Assembly: GCF_000410515.1 (NCBI RefSeq)
Contig: NC_021500.1
Coordinates: forward strand, 2,294,001 to 2,358,000
Length of the DNA stretch: 64,000 nucleotides
Reading direction: 5' to 3'
Source: Enterobacter sp. R4-368
GTDB taxonomy: Bacteria > Pseudomonadota > Gammaproteobacteria > Enterobacterales > Enterobacteriaceae
The position numbers were made by a program, and so were the translations under genes. Under the pieces are notes generated by a model. That model made no database searches and was not told where the DNA came from. It saw nothing but the letters and a program-made list of their open reading frames with translations. Shown piece after piece: positions 40,917 through 49,123 of this stretch (position 1 is its first letter; each line of letters begins with the position of its first letter).

Positions 40917-42107
40917 TTATTTGCTGTTGACCGAGGAAACCAGCGTCGCCAGATATTTATCGGTGATGCGCTGGCGTAAGGTCAGGTTTTCCAGTGGGGG
41001 AACCGGCGTATAGTCATAATCGATATACAGTTTTCCGGCTTTCAGGGTCTCTTTGTCGTTGGCTTCTTCGTCAAACCAGCAGGTCGCATCGACGATGTAA
41101 CCGTTGGTTTTTAGCTCGCGGAATTTGGCGTTGATGCCGTCGACGATATCGCGGATAAGCGTCGCGGTGATGGGCTTGTCGACCGCCCACATGTGCGCGG
41201 CGGCCATCGTGTCGGCGATAACCTGCGCGGTGCGGGTGTAATTCTCAAACAGGAATAACGGGTCATCCGAACAGGTGCGGTTACCCCAGAAACGAAAGCC
41301 ATCCTTGCGAATCAGCGTTGTGACGCCCGCCTCGTTAAGCAAATCCGCATCGGTGCCGGGCTCCTGCAAATCCCAGAACACCGACGCACTGATGCCGGTC
41401 ACGCCATTGACGCCGACGTTAGACAGGGTTTTATGCCAGCCGACCGACTGGTCGATGTAGGCGCGAAGACCGAGCGCGCGGGCGGTGGCGTATGCCGTGG
41501 TGGTTGCATTTTTCACGGTGTCCCAGGCGAGAAAATCCGGCCAGATAACCATTAATTCACGCTGGCTGAAATTGTCGCGGTACTTGATGGCATCAGAAAC
41601 CGTTTTGCAGCCCCACGCACTGACGTAGCCGAACGCACGCAGCTTCTGACAAATCGGTGCAAGTGCGGTCGCCACTTCCAGCGTGTCAAAGCCCGGCACA
41701 CCGAGAATGCGCGGCTTCACGCCGGTGACGGCTTCGGCGGTGAGCAGTGCCTTGAGGCCGGTGTATTTGCCGTTCTCGTCCGTGGTGCCGATGATGTTGG
41801 AGATCGTCTGCGCGAGCGCCTCCTCTTCATCATCACCGGTGCCCTCCGCGACACGCACAACGACAATCACCGGTTTTGCCTGGTCAGCAATAGCCTGTAA
41901 GGACGCTTCCAGCGTGCCTTTTTTACCGGCCTTTGCGATGGCGCTTTGCACGCTGGTAATCAGTACCGGCTCGTTAAGGGGAAAGGTCGCGGCATCGGCA
42001 TCGCTGGCGGTGCAGACCATGCCGACAATGGCGGTCGAGACGGTGGAAATGACGCGTGTGCCGTCGTTAATTTCGACGACCTGCACACCATGATGAAAAT
42101 CACTCAT
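40917..42107 (-). CDS. FI: Major tail sheath protein gpFI
   Basis: 396 residues, the P2 length. Sheath signatures: HHGVQVVEINDGTRVISTVS, AWGCKTVSDAIKYRDNFSQR, FWGNRTCSDDPLF. It forms the contractile sheath. The upstream region (42110-42190) should hold the PF late promoter; TGT-N12-ACG at about 42169-42186 is a near match to the Ogr site. Confidence 0.96.
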   Translation of the reverse strand: MSDFHHGVQVVEINDGTRVISTVSTAIVGMVCTASDADAATFPLNEPVLITSVQSAIAKAGKKGTLEASLQAIADQAKPVIVVVRVAEGTGDDEEEALAQTISNIIGTTDENGKYTGLKALLTAEAVTGVKPRILGVPGFDTLEVATALAPICQKLRAFGYVSAWGCKTVSDAIKYRDNFSQRELMVIWPDFLAWDTVKNATTTAYATARALGLRAYIDQSVGWHKTLSNVGVNGVTGISASVFWDLQEPGTDADLLNEAGVTTLIRKDGFRFWGNRTCSDDPLFLFENYTRTAQVIADTMAAAHMWAVDKPITATLIRDIVDGINAKFRELKTNGYIVDATCWFDEEANDKETLKAGKLYIDYDYTPVPPLENLTLRQRITDKYLATLVSSVNSK

Positions 42108-42179
42108 CCGTTTAACTCCGTGGTGTTGGGGTGAGTGTATTTTCCAGGCTGCGCGGGTGCGGGGCTATTTATTGGCGTT

Positions 42180-42479
42180 GGGGCAGGGATACAACAACTT
42201 TTTAAGCACTGGAGAAGGGAAGCCCCGCTTCTGGCGAAAAGAGTGGCTACCGGTATTTGAGTAAAGCGGCTCACACACTGTAGCGCGGCAAAAATATTCG
42301 CATCGAAAAACACAGGCGTAAAAAATAATAGCAACTTTTGCCGGGATTCACCGGCAGCGATAAGCCTACCCGTCTGAGCCCATTGCTCGGTTGTGAATTT
42401 CGGGCGTCTTCCCCCTGTCTTGCACTTAGCCCTGGCGGCAGCCACCTGGGTTTTATGCGACCAGGCCAGCACTTGAGAG
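42180..42479 (-). pseudogene. Remnant of a Gin/Pin-type serine DNA invertase
   Basis: The minus strand reads AAARAKCKTGGRRPKFTTEQ, WAQTGRLIAAGESRQK, the hinge and first half of the C-terminal helix-turn-helix of Gin/Cin/Pin invertases. After RQK the frame is lost by small indels; the next frame keeps only a blurred VAIIF trace. The catalytic N-terminal ~130 residues are absent and the sequence runs straight into a plus-strand tail-fibre-assembly relic. The open reading that continues to 42104 is not an intact gene. Confidence 0.85.
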
Positions 42480-42621
42480 TGTAGAAATTACTGATAAATT
42501 GTGGCTAGAACTACTGGCCGCACAGTTTGCAGGACAGCAAATTATTGCGGACGAATACGGGATGCCAGTTGCTGCTGATTTCCCACCAGCACCTGAAGCC
42601 ACTACACATCCGGCCGGATAG
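42478..42621 (+). pseudogene. Relic of an alternative tail fibre assembly gene
   Basis: The plus strand reads SVEITDKLWLELLAAQFAGQ then QIIADEYGMPVAADFPP to a stop at 42619. This resembles the middle of Tfa chaperones (LLEGQS.GK.I..D..G.PVL..PP). It faces the intact tfa gene and abuts the truncated invertase, as expected for the inverted half of a tail-fibre switch that has been deleted. Confidence 0.6.
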
Positions 42622-43183
42622 GCCATACCGGTGCTGTTGTATCAACACGCATCAACAGCACGCGGTATTTTTTCCATTCTGATAATTCTGAGGTTTCTTT
42701 ATCCGTTGCAACCTCTGTATCAACCGCATCCTGCCGCCATGAAATTTCTGCATTTGCTGTTGTCAGCAGGGCTGAACGAGTCAATTGAGCTGTAGCAATG
42801 GTGGCTGCATTTTGAGCGTCTTTGTCTGTCTCCCAGGCGGAGCCATTCCATGTATCGTAATCGGTGGAGGGGGGGATAACTGTTAGACTGTCATCAAGGT
42901 GGCCAAGAGTTTTAACAGTTACCTGGGTGCCAGTAGATTTTTCGTAAGCTATCGAATTTCGCAGGTCAATAACCTTTTCCCAGGATGAGCCATTCCAGCA
43001 GTAGGCGTATCCTGATTCTTTTGCCGGAGCCAGTGACAATGTTGAAAATCCGGGGATTCCGGTACCGGCGAAAATACGCACTTCGTAGGTTGCGATATGC
43101 TCGCCAGTGACAGGGTCAAAACCACTCACCGTAGCAATGTGCGTCTCTGTAGCATTGCCGTTTTTATCGAATAAACCAGCCAT
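42602..43183 (-). CDS. G: Tail fibre assembly protein (Tfa, gpG position)
   Basis: 193 residues, caudo_TAP family: FAGTGIPGFSTLSLAPAKES in the N-terminal half, then a helical C-terminus (NAEISWRQDAVDTEVATDKE, LSEWKKYRVLLMRVD). It is the dedicated chaperone for the adjacent fibre H, whose stop overlaps its start. Its last bases overlap the alternative Tfa relic on the other strand. Confidence 0.92.
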   Translation of the reverse strand: MAGLFDKNGNATETHIATVSGFDPVTGEHIATYEVRIFAGTGIPGFSTLSLAPAKESGYAYCWNGSSWEKVIDLRNSIAYEKSTGTQVTVKTLGHLDDSLTVIPPSTDYDTWNGSAWETDKDAQNAATIATAQLTRSALLTTANAEISWRQDAVDTEVATDKETSELSEWKKYRVLLMRVDTTAPVWPIRPDV

Positions 43184-44427
43184 TATTTAGCCCTCACAAT
43201 CATATTCCATGCGACGTTTCTAACCCGGTTCTCTGATGCGGTGGGGACATACAAAGATGCATCAAACTTTAACCCGTTAGTTATCGTGCCTGTGCTGGTC
43301 GCTATCTGCGGGTATTGACTGCCTGTATTCTTCGTCACTGCGCCACCAAATCCATTCTCGTAATAGCCACCGGTAATGGGGGACCATGTCCCAACGATGT
43401 TGCGGATCGCATCTTCTTGTGAAGACATTAAAACGCGTGCGATGTCGATACCCCGCGCATTATCCCACCCACGGGGAACATAGCCGCGCATGTCAGCTGG
43501 CAGTTTGTTGGTTGGGTGCAGCTGCGCCAGAAGAGGATATTTGACAGCATCGAATGACTGCCCCATGTATGGAATAAATTCCATTCCGCAATCAGTCCAG
43601 ATTTCCTGGGGCATTTCCGAGCGCGGCCAGTGAACCAGTTCGCCGATCATTGGCGCACCATATTTTAAGTTTCCCAAACCGAGGTATTCCAGAATTGCAG
43701 CAGCACTCTTCCCCGACAAATCAGTCAGCGTTTTATCAAGCGGCTGTTTTTTTGCCAGCTCCCCGGAAACCAGTGCGGCAATGGCTGCCTGAACAAACGC
43801 CGTATTAGCGAGTTGGGTGTCGTTTGATGCCTGTGCCGCCGTCGGCGCTTTCGGTGTACCGGTGAATACCGGGCTGGCAACCGGCGCATACTGCTTATGC
43901 GGGTTGGTGTCGGCAACATGTTGTTTCATCAGGTTATCGGTATAGTTTTTCACCTCGATAGCCTTGTCATCGGCATACTGACGCGTCGCCAGTACAACCG
44001 ACGGGTCGATTTTCAGTGTGACGGCAGCGGTCGAGGAGACTATCAGCACCATGCGGATGGTCTGGGTGCGCCCGCTCCCCTCCTGCAACTGCGGCTTGTA
44101 GGTTTCCGGGCAGTTGGCGACCGCAATTAACACGCCGTTATCGTCATACAACCCGATTTCCCGGATCCAGAAACCGCCCTCGTTTTCGGGGATAACCTGC
44201 TCGGCAATAATCTGGCTGGTATTGCTGGCGTCAACGCTCAGCATATTCAGCGGGGCGATGCGTTTCTGGTTAACCAGCTTCGTTTGCGTGGCGTCCGGCG
44301 TCGGCAAGGTGCCGTTGCCATCGCCCACGGCCATTTGCGTGATATTGAGCTTAGTCCCGAGCGCGGTGGCGTTTGCCAGCAGTGCCGCGCCCTGGTTGGT
44401 CAGAATGGCAAAGAATTTCGCGGTCAT
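43183..44427 (-). CDS. H: Tail fibre protein gpH
   Basis: 414 residues, shorter than P2 H (669). The N-terminal part is the P2-type baseplate-attachment domain (TAKFFAILTNQGAALLANAT, MAVGDGNGTLPTPD). A repeat region (HVADTNPHKQYAPVASPVFT, GTPKAPTAAQASNDTQLANT) follows. After LEYLGLGNLKYG, where a DNA-inversion crossover site is embedded, comes a receptor-binding tail ending VRNVAWNMIVRAK. It decides host range; the variable part after the crossover is probably fixed now. Confidence 0.93.
   Translation of the reverse strand: MTAKFFAILTNQGAALLANATALGTKLNITQMAVGDGNGTLPTPDATQTKLVNQKRIAPLNMLSVDASNTSQIIAEQVIPENEGGFWIREIGLYDDNGVLIAVANCPETYKPQLQEGSGRTQTIRMVLIVSSTAAVTLKIDPSVVLATRQYADDKAIEVKNYTDNLMKQHVADTNPHKQYAPVASPVFTGTPKAPTAAQASNDTQLANTAFVQAAIAALVSGELAKKQPLDKTLTDLSGKSAAAILEYLGLGNLKYGAPMIGELVHWPRSEMPQEIWTDCGMEFIPYMGQSFDAVKYPLLAQLHPTNKLPADMRGYVPRGWDNARGIDIARVLMSSQEDAIRNIVGTWSPITGGYYENGFGGAVTKNTGSQYPQIATSTGTITNGLKFDASLYVPTASENRVRNVAWNMIVRAK
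43669..43694. other. Gin/Cin-type DNA inversion crossover site inside H
   Basis: A 26-bp site centred on GA at 43681-43682: half-sites GTTTCCCAAACC and GGTATTCCAGAA. The AAACC-NN-GGTATT core matches cix/gix/pix sites. It lies at the boundary between the constant and variable parts of the fibre, the right place for such a site. I could not find the partner site. Confidence 0.7.
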
Positions 44428-45038
44428 GCGCTTACTCTCACGTTGTCGATAAAATGAATGGCCGAGGCCGGGAAATATTCCCCGCCGCCGGTGATGTCCT
44501 CAGGTAAATACGGATAAACGACCAGCGTGTCTCCGGCATAGCTTCCCGCGTCGACGTAACACTCGCCCGATGTGCTCAGACTGATGGCAAGCCCGGTCAG
44601 GTGACGGCTGGCGGGTTTGGCATCATCAATAAGCCGCTCCAGTTCCTGATACATCTCATCGGTGATGCCGCCGTCGAGCACGCCCACCACCAGGCGAAAC
44701 GTTCCTGGCTCCTCGTTAAGCTCCCACCACTCGCGCACCTCGATAAGAAAACCGAGCGGCTCCACCACGCGACGCAGGGCGCTGATGGTGCCCTTGTGCT
44801 GATGGACAAAAAACGAGGCCGCTATCACCCGGCGTTTCGTGGCTTCCGGCCAGTCAGCGTCCCACCGGTCGACAGACAGCGCCCACGCCAGATAGGGCAA
44901 TAGCGCCACCGGGCAGGTCTGCGGATTCCACAGGGTACGCAGCGGCACCGGGACGCGGGCAATTTCAGCCGCTGCGGCAGCGGCGGCCACCTCCAGCGGT
45001 GACGAGCCGACGGGTAACAGCCGGTCACTATTCATCAT
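44424..45038 (-). CDS. I: Tail/baseplate protein gpI
   Basis: 204 residues. Family features: LLPVGSSPLEVAAAAAAAEI, LPYLAWALSVDRWDADWPEA and HQHKGTISALRRVVEPLGF. It is a baseplate wedge protein of P2-like tails and links J to the fibre. It overlaps both J and H by a few bases. Confidence 0.94.
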   Translation of the reverse strand: MMNSDRLLPVGSSPLEVAAAAAAAEIARVPVPLRTLWNPQTCPVALLPYLAWALSVDRWDADWPEATKRRVIAASFFVHQHKGTISALRRVVEPLGFLIEVREWWELNEEPGTFRLVVGVLDGGITDEMYQELERLIDDAKPASRHLTGLAISLSTSGECYVDAGSYAGDTLVVYPYLPEDITGGGEYFPASAIHFIDNVRVSA

Positions 45039-45936
45039 TCCCCCCGGCGGTGATGCTGTACCCGGTGCAGTAAGACGCCTGATGTTTGCCGAGCACGATG
45101 TCGCCTGGCGGCGCGCTCAGCTCCACGCGCTGGACACCTTCAACATGCAGCGCGGCATAAATGGCAGACCGGCGAACGTCACGCCCCAGCCGGTGCTGCG
45201 CGGTGATATAGGCTTTCAGTTTCTGCTCAGCCGTGGCGCGAATGGGCTCCGCTTCGGGGCCAGGGTAAAACCAGAGTGTGGCGGCCACTTCATACGGCAC
45301 AATCTCAGCGGCCTGCACCGTCACGCGGTCGCCCACCGGGCGCACGTCCTCGGCGTTAAGCGCCTTTTCCACCACGGCCAGCAGGTCACCAGTGGCGGTG
45401 CCGTCCCCCTCGCGGGCAAGCACGGTGATGGTCACACAGGCCGGTGTCGGACTTTCGACAGAAATATCCGCGACACGTCCGTCGGCGCTGCGCCCGTGGT
45501 ATTCATAGGCACCGACCGGACCGGCCACGCTCAGCCCCTCAAACGCCTGCTGGGCGCGCAGGCGCAAATCGGCATCGGACTCCATTACCGCCGCCACCGG
45601 CGGGATGGCGGTATCGTCTGCCGGGGTGATGGTCAGACGCGCTGTGTTGTTGTTCGCGGCCATCACATCAAGGTCGCTCCCCTCAGCACTTGCCAGCGTC
45701 ACCGCGCGGGCGGCTTCGTTGACGCGCTGACGCCAGATAACCTCCCGGTAGGCGTTCTCTTCCAGAAACTTGGTCAGCGGCTCGGATTCCAGCGCCAGCG
45801 TGCGGGCTACCGCGTCCTGTTGCTCCGCCGGAAACAGCGAAACCAGTGTCGCCTTGCGCTCGGCGAGAATGCTCTCGTAATCCAGCGCCTCAACCACATC
45901 CGGCGCGGGGAGCTGGCTTAAATCAACAATCGGCAT
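45028..45936 (-). CDS. J: Baseplate assembly protein gpJ
   Basis: 302 residues (P2 J 302). It belongs to the gp6-like wedge family: LPAPDVVEALDYESILAERK, GPVGAYEYHGRSADGRVADI. It encodes a baseplate wedge and lies 4 bp after W. Confidence 0.95.
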   Translation of the reverse strand: MPIVDLSQLPAPDVVEALDYESILAERKATLVSLFPAEQQDAVARTLALESEPLTKFLEENAYREVIWRQRVNEAARAVTLASAEGSDLDVMAANNNTARLTITPADDTAIPPVAAVMESDADLRLRAQQAFEGLSVAGPVGAYEYHGRSADGRVADISVESPTPACVTITVLAREGDGTATGDLLAVVEKALNAEDVRPVGDRVTVQAAEIVPYEVAATLWFYPGPEAEPIRATAEQKLKAYITAQHRLGRDVRRSAIYAALHVEGVQRVELSAPPGDIVLGKHQASYCTGYSITAGGNDE

Positions 45937-45940
45937 GGTG

Positions 45941-46288
45941 TTAGCTCACAGGGATGGTTAACGAAAGGGCGTCGCCAGTGCTGGCAATCTCGCCGGTCAG
46001 GCTGACCACCATGCGGCCATCAGGCTGACGCTCCGTGGTCACTGCGCTTAAGGTGATGCGCGGCTCCCATTTGAGCACCGCGAAATAACAGGCGACCTTG
46101 ATTTGCAGCTCCAGCGCTGGGGTCTGCGGCTGGTCAATCATGGCGGATAACAGCGAGCCATAATCCCGGCGCATCACGCGCGAACCGACCGGCGTTCGCA
46201 GGATATCGCTGAGGCTCTGGCTGATATGTTCCGCGTCGGTGATTGTCCCGCCGGTGCTGCGGCTCAGACCGATATAACTGGCTGTCAT
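45941..46288 (-). CDS. W: Baseplate assembly protein gpW (gp25-like)
   Basis: 115 residues, the P2 length. HISQSLSDILRTPVGSRVMR and DYGSLLSAMIDQPQTPALE are typical gp25-like lysozyme-fold wedge motifs. Its start overlaps the V stop. Confidence 0.95.
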   Translation of the reverse strand: MTASYIGLSRSTGGTITDAEHISQSLSDILRTPVGSRVMRRDYGSLLSAMIDQPQTPALELQIKVACYFAVLKWEPRITLSAVTTERQPDGRMVVSLTGEIASTGDALSLTIPVS

Positions 46289-46920
46289 AGTGGCGCTCCT
46301 GTCGTGCCGCCGCTGTCGCCGGGGTGTTTGTGGGTATGCAGCACTTTGCCGTTAGATGACAGCGCACCGCCGCTGTGTTCGATGTCGCCGCGCAGGGTGC
46401 CACCTCTCCGCACTTCCAGCGACCCGGTGATGAGCTTGTTTGTACAAACCACCTCCGGCGTATCGAGCGTGATGCGCGTTGAGGCTTTGACCGTTACTAC
46501 CGGCACAGTGGCGGTGAGGGACTCGGATGCTGTGACGTCGGCGGTTTTGATGCCGCTGACGGTCAGGGCGCTGGTCTCGGGTTCATACTCAATAACCGCG
46601 CCGTCAGGGAAAGCAATATGCAGGGCATCCGCCGAGGCCGACGGGGCGGGATTCTCATCGGAAAAAATACCGGGCAGCACAAACGCGGTATCAAGCTCGC
46701 CGCCGACGGCAAGGATTAACACCTGTTCACCGACAGACGGAGCCCACCATGTACGGGAACGACCGGCGCGCTGGGTCAGCCACTGGAGCCAGTCGGTAAT
46801 AATGCCGCCGGTCTGCACACGGCAGCGACCGGCATTGAGATCGGTTTCGACCACGGTGCCGGTGCGTACCATATTGCGAATAGCGCGGGCAAGTTCGTTA
46901 ATGTTTGCTGGTATGTTCAT
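46285..46920 (-). CDS. V: Baseplate spike protein gpV
   Basis: 211 residues from MNIPANINELARAIRNMVRT (P2 V 211), so 46920 is used rather than a GTG 23 codons upstream. An OB fold (RCRVQTGGIITDWLQWLT) is followed by a beta-helical C-terminus ending HTHKHPGDSGGTTGAPL with the His-rich iron-binding tip (HxH). It punctures the outer membrane. There is no strong Shine-Dalgarno, and a cargo gene ends only 72 bp upstream. Confidence 0.95.
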   Translation of the reverse strand: MNIPANINELARAIRNMVRTGTVVETDLNAGRCRVQTGGIITDWLQWLTQRAGRSRTWWAPSVGEQVLILAVGGELDTAFVLPGIFSDENPAPSASADALHIAFPDGAVIEYEPETSALTVSGIKTADVTASESLTATVPVVTVKASTRITLDTPEVVCTNKLITGSLEVRRGGTLRGDIEHSGGALSSNGKVLHTHKHPGDSGGTTGAPL

Positions 46921-46992
46921 AAACACAAGTTTTATGCACAACACACAGCAATGGAATTGAATTAAGTTATGAGGCCATTCATACAACACACT

Positions 46993-48054
46993 TCAAAAGG
47001 ACGTCATCTTTTCTTTCAAAATTTGATAACCCATACCAGCTATTGCATCAAAATCGTCACTATTAAATTTATTCAATGATGTTGGGTAATGAGAAATCCT
47101 TCTCCCATCAGGAAGCGTTTTATTATAATTAACATCATTAATATGAATAAAATAACCAGCACCATTATTACGCATTACATATTTTACAAATGTCCTGACC
47201 CTCAAGGCTCTGGATTGCTCAGAAATAATATCCATTATTCTTTTCAATCTCCATGGATTTAAATTCCAATATGTAAACCCAAACTGAAGAGGTGCACTTG
47301 CGTCAGAACAAATAATAAATTCCACATCTTTTTTCGCTGTAGCTGAACTTTGGTCAAAAAATGGCTCAAGACCTAAATTATCGTATACACCTCCATCATA
47401 AACCCTTAATTTTGATGTCTGTAAAATAACATCTTGGATACTATCATCGTCAGCACCCCATTCTTTCTTTTTCCATGAGTAGTCTTTTGCATTTAAAGAA
47501 AACGGACCAATACCTCCAGGGAAAGCAGCAGAGACGGACAATGCATCAGCTAATAAAAAGTCACCAGCAGAAGCGTAACCAGTAAGATAATCACCAATAC
47601 TATCTCTCTTGAATCGAAACCTTTTACCATTCTCTGCTGTAGTGCCGTTTATTGACCACTCTGGCTTTTCAGGCAACTGTGATAAAGTTGCATTTACACC
47701 CCATTCCTTTTGCAAAGCAAGTGAGACCAAATTTGCCCTTGAAAGTAAATAGCCCCAGTTCATTGGATTTATTAATTGCCTTAAAGATTGCATTATCAAA
47801 CTATTTCTACATAAATGTTCTCTTAAAAGATAATAGATACTTTCATTATATTCTTTTGAGGTTGGCCACTTGTAATTATTTAATTTAAATATCAAACCAA
47901 TAAGAAGACTCCCCCCGGACACAGTGGAAATTTTGTCGATGTTTTCAAAACCTTTTGATTCAGCAAGGCATTTCAACATACCAGAGTGAAAAGCTATCGC
48001 CCTGGTTCCACCACCCGATAAACATAATGCGATTTTTTTCTGACGAAATCTCAT
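46993..48054 (-). CDS. Patatin-like phospholipase, prophage cargo
   Basis: 353 residues. The oxyanion loop is SGGGTR at 13-18, the nucleophile Ser46 lies in TVSGGS, and Asp220 in the DGG motif (VYDGGVYDNLG) completes the Ser-Asp dyad; SAAFPGGIGPF is also typical. So it is probably an active lipid acyl hydrolase. No signal peptide. It is AT-rich against GC-rich flanks and sits between late genes V and S where P2 has only a tiny orf. AAGGA precedes the ATG. It is divergent from a ComEC-like MBL protein. Membrane attack as a defence or exclusion effector is an inference; the target is unknown. Confidence 0.88.
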   Translation of the reverse strand: MRFRQKKIALCLSGGGTRAIAFHSGMLKCLAESKGFENIDKISTVSGGSLLIGLIFKLNNYKWPTSKEYNESIYYLLREHLCRNSLIMQSLRQLINPMNWGYLLSRANLVSLALQKEWGVNATLSQLPEKPEWSINGTTAENGKRFRFKRDSIGDYLTGYASAGDFLLADALSVSAAFPGGIGPFSLNAKDYSWKKKEWGADDDSIQDVILQTSKLRVYDGGVYDNLGLEPFFDQSSATAKKDVEFIICSDASAPLQFGFTYWNLNPWRLKRIMDIISEQSRALRVRTFVKYVMRNNGAGYFIHINDVNYNKTLPDGRRISHYPTSLNKFNSDDFDAIAGMGYQILKEKMTSF

Positions 48055-48147
48055 AAAAAATTCCTTTTTTGATCTAAATCAATTGATTATAGTTCTTTCT
48101 AAACTATATCCTATTGACATGGCTACCGACAATTACCGAGATGAATA
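48055..48147. promoter_or_regulatory. Shared divergent promoter of the patatin and MBL genes
   Basis: Plus strand: TTGATT (48083-48088), 16 bp, TATATC (48105-48110), directed to the MBL gene. Minus strand: a perfect -10 TATAAT (48091-48086) directed to the patatin gene. The two promoters overlap, so the genes may be reciprocally or jointly controlled. Confidence 0.55.
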
Positions 48148-49101
48148 ATGGCAGCAGAAGTTAAACAAACCCGCTTTAGATCCTTTATGTTAGGTGAAAC
48201 AGGGGGGTCTTACTCATATTTTGATGGAAAACATTTCACTTTAATCGAGGCTCGTCTTAATGACATCAACAGACAAAGTGTCTACGAGGAAATGGGACAT
48301 TGTGCCGTAACGAAAATCGATTGCCTACATATTACGTCTTGGGACAAGGATCATTGCAAATACTCTGAACTAGATGAAATACTCTTATCACTTAAACCAC
48401 AAAAAATAGAATATCCGGGATATGAGCCTCATACTGAAAACGGTATTGACTGTTTAGAACTTATAAAAAGCTACAAAAGAAAAAAATCACAAGCAAACAA
48501 AAATGTAAAAGTAATTTCTATATCTCCAAATTACATTTCCTCCTTAGGTAAAGCTAGCTCACTAAAATACAATGACATTTTATACAACCCATTAGACACC
48601 AATACTGACAATGCAAACAATAAATCGACAATAAAATTTTTTAGAACGGGGTCGTTTAATGTGTTGAGTCTGGGTGATGTTGAGGATGAAAACATTGCAT
48701 CTTATCTAAGAGAAATGAACATCATCAGAAATGAGGTGGATGTAATGATTATGGCCCATCATGGAGCCGACAATGGATTTACAACATCAGCCTTCATCAA
48801 GAAGATAAAACCATTAGTAGCAGTTGTAGGCTCAAATTATGGAAATCAATATCAACATCCTAGACAAGAAATTAGAAACCTACTCCATGAAGAGGGTGTT
48901 AAATTATTCACAACAAAGACCGGTGACGTTATTATTCACTCTATAAAAACGCACACTGGTGAGTTTAGAGTAAATAACTACAAAACAAGCAATACCGATA
49001 TTAGTAGCACTGTTGAATTCACATCAAAAAAGAGAGCGTTGTTAAAAAATAACGAAGACACATTAAACGCCAGAAGAAAGAAGTTCAACAGAATATTTTA
49101 G
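48148..49101 (+). CDS. ComEC-like metallo-beta-lactamase-fold protein, prophage cargo
   Basis: 317 residues, no membrane segment. MBL motifs: TSWDKDH (residues 63-69, matching the THxDxDH block with Ser in place of the first His), a metal Asp in SLGDVED (Asp177), and MAHHGADNG (His204-His205). VAVVGSNYGNQYQHPRQE and LFTTKTGDVII match the C-terminal part of ComEC hydrolase domains. It is probably a nuclease or phosphodiesterase. The last ~40 residues are basic. It is divergent from the patatin gene and equally AT-rich. I know of no assigned function. Confidence 0.82.
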   Translation: MAAEVKQTRFRSFMLGETGGSYSYFDGKHFTLIEARLNDINRQSVYEEMGHCAVTKIDCLHITSWDKDHCKYSELDEILLSLKPQKIEYPGYEPHTENGIDCLELIKSYKRKKSQANKNVKVISISPNYISSLGKASSLKYNDILYNPLDTNTDNANNKSTIKFFRTGSFNVLSLGDVEDENIASYLREMNIIRNEVDVMIMAHHGADNGFTTSAFIKKIKPLVAVVGSNYGNQYQHPRQEIRNLLHEEGVKLFTTKTGDVIIHSIKTHTGEFRVNNYKTSNTDISSTVEFTSKKRALLKNNEDTLNARRKKFNRIF

Positions 49102-49123
49102 CCTCTAACAAGAGGCTCTTTTT
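49100..49123 (+). terminator. Terminator of the MBL gene
   Basis: AGCCTCT AACA AGAGGCT followed by CTTTTT, overlapping the MBL stop and ending at the convergent S stop. Confidence 0.8.

Noticed and set aside
42104..42472. 122-codon reading presented as a gene
   Set aside because: Only the first ~40 codons match an invertase; the rest is frameshifted and runs into the FI leader. Treated as a pseudogene.
46993..48054. Patatin as a CBASS effector (CapV)
   Set aside because: No CD-NTase or other CBASS component is adjacent; the neighbour is an MBL-fold protein.
48148..49101. MBL protein as a ComEC DNA-uptake channel
   Set aside because: It has no membrane helices and no competence domain; only the hydrolase part is similar.
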